Origin: Lytechinus pictus
Lineage: Eukaryota > Echinodermata > Echinoidea > Temnopleuroida > Toxopneustidae
Direction of reading: 5' to 3'
Assembly (NCBI RefSeq): GCF_037042905.1
Contig: NC_087245.1
Location: 30,444,001 to 30,508,000, forward strand
DNA: 64,000 nucleotides
Both the position numbers and the translations under genes were made by a program. Of this stretch, positions 63,533-64,000 are shown in pieces. The stretch's first letter is position 1; every line of letters starts with the position of its first letter. The notes below the pieces were generated by a model. It did not search any database, was not told the DNA's origin, and saw nothing but the letters and a program-made list of their open reading frames with translations.

Positions 63533-64000
63533 TGAGCATAGAGGCAAGGTTATTGCAGAAGGCATTTAAGATTTGGAAGATGAGCCACTACTCGTGTTTA
63601 CATTGGATGCCTTGATAGCAAGCAATCAGCTAAAAAAAAAGCCCAGTGAGGTCACTAAGTTGTTAAAGAATGCATGATATATTTGATAGCAGAAGTTATT
63701 TGAAATATTAAAACCCTTTGCCTCTCAGTTTATGCACTGGTACATGTAAATCAAAGGACTTCAAATGCAATGAAAATTTTGTTAGTTTCAATTTTTTTCT
63801 TAATACAGGTATTCATTGTCTAAAAAAAAATCATGGTTGGTTTTCAGTACCGGTATAATGTAAATATTTTTGGATAAGTTACATGTTAAATTTTTTAAGC
63901 TATGCTAATGGGACAGTTGAAGGAGTGTTGATGAACTTGATGTATAGATTTTTTTTTTATAACTAACACTCCTGTGATGATTTGTTTGTCATCAGACATT
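63533..64000. other. Window end, nothing recognised
   Basis: Intronic AT-rich sequence. No CENPO exon 3 was recognised before the window ends. Confidence 0.35.

Overview
The window is eukaryotic nuclear DNA from a marine invertebrate. It is AT-rich, its genes are split by large introns, and it is crowded with small DNA transposons. The dispersed repeats recall echinoderm genomes, sea urchin in particular: the CTCACCTGCATAGC/GGTCAAAGGTCA repeat, the AAGTCCACCCC foldback, and the GCTCGCGCTTCGCGCTCGC palindromes. The encoded proteins stay close to vertebrate orthologues, which fits a deuterostome. The species call is inference from remembered repeat families; the gene calls rest on translated exons with matching splice phases.

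Four protein-coding genes were found; almost every long open frame elsewhere is spurious. (1) DNALI1/p28, the inner-arm axonemal dynein light intermediate chain, lies on the minus strand. Its last five coding exons are at 7810-5175; the short first exon was not located. (2) EMC2, ER membrane complex subunit 2 (TPR protein), lies on the plus strand as ten exons from 12954 to 47453. The exons join in phase to a complete 291-residue protein, and intron 1 is about 18.5 kb. (3) PTRHD1, a Pth2-fold protein, lies on the minus strand as three exons at 56433-54408 (119 residues). (4) The N-terminus of a probable CENPO (CENP-O) starts at 56757 on the plus strand, head to head with PTRHD1. Its second exon is at 62471-62640 and the rest lies beyond the window. 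The PTRHD1-CENPO head-to-head pair is also the human arrangement. EMC2 and PTRHD1 converge, with opposing poly(A) signals about 40 bp apart near 52.95-53.01 kb.

Region by region: 1-5.2 kb holds a 1-kb dispersed repeat and the DNALI1 3' side. 5.2-7.8 kb holds DNALI1 exons. 8.2-9.4 kb is a dead hAT element (exact 8-bp target duplication, CAGGG termini, broken transposase start) that itself carries a nested MITE. 9.7-12.4 kb has a LINE 3' remnant and MITEs. 13-31.4 kb is EMC2 intron 1: 125-bp tandem arrays, the palindrome-rich domain at 16-19.7 kb, a 4.3-kb nested composite at 21.6-25.9 kb, purine tracts and more MITEs. 31.5-47.5 kb holds EMC2 exons 2-10 among a minisatellite, a second palindrome domain in opposite orientation, an element with GTAACGGACATGAC motifs and a decayed transposase-like ORF, a CCGAACCGAAC-ended element, and a nuclear-receptor-site-bearing repeat split by a TTAA element. 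47.5-53 kb is the EMC2 downstream/3'UTR region with further elements. 56.8-64 kb is mainly CENPO intron 1: a tetranucleotide microsatellite between near-perfect inverted arms, purine tract, TTAA foldback, and a second copy of the 1-kb repeat.

No tRNA, rRNA, CRISPR array or bacterial gene was seen. The most unusual material is in the repeats: transposons with datable nesting, target duplications and internal short-motif codes, and a repeat family carrying eight perfect DR1 nuclear-receptor sites in this window.
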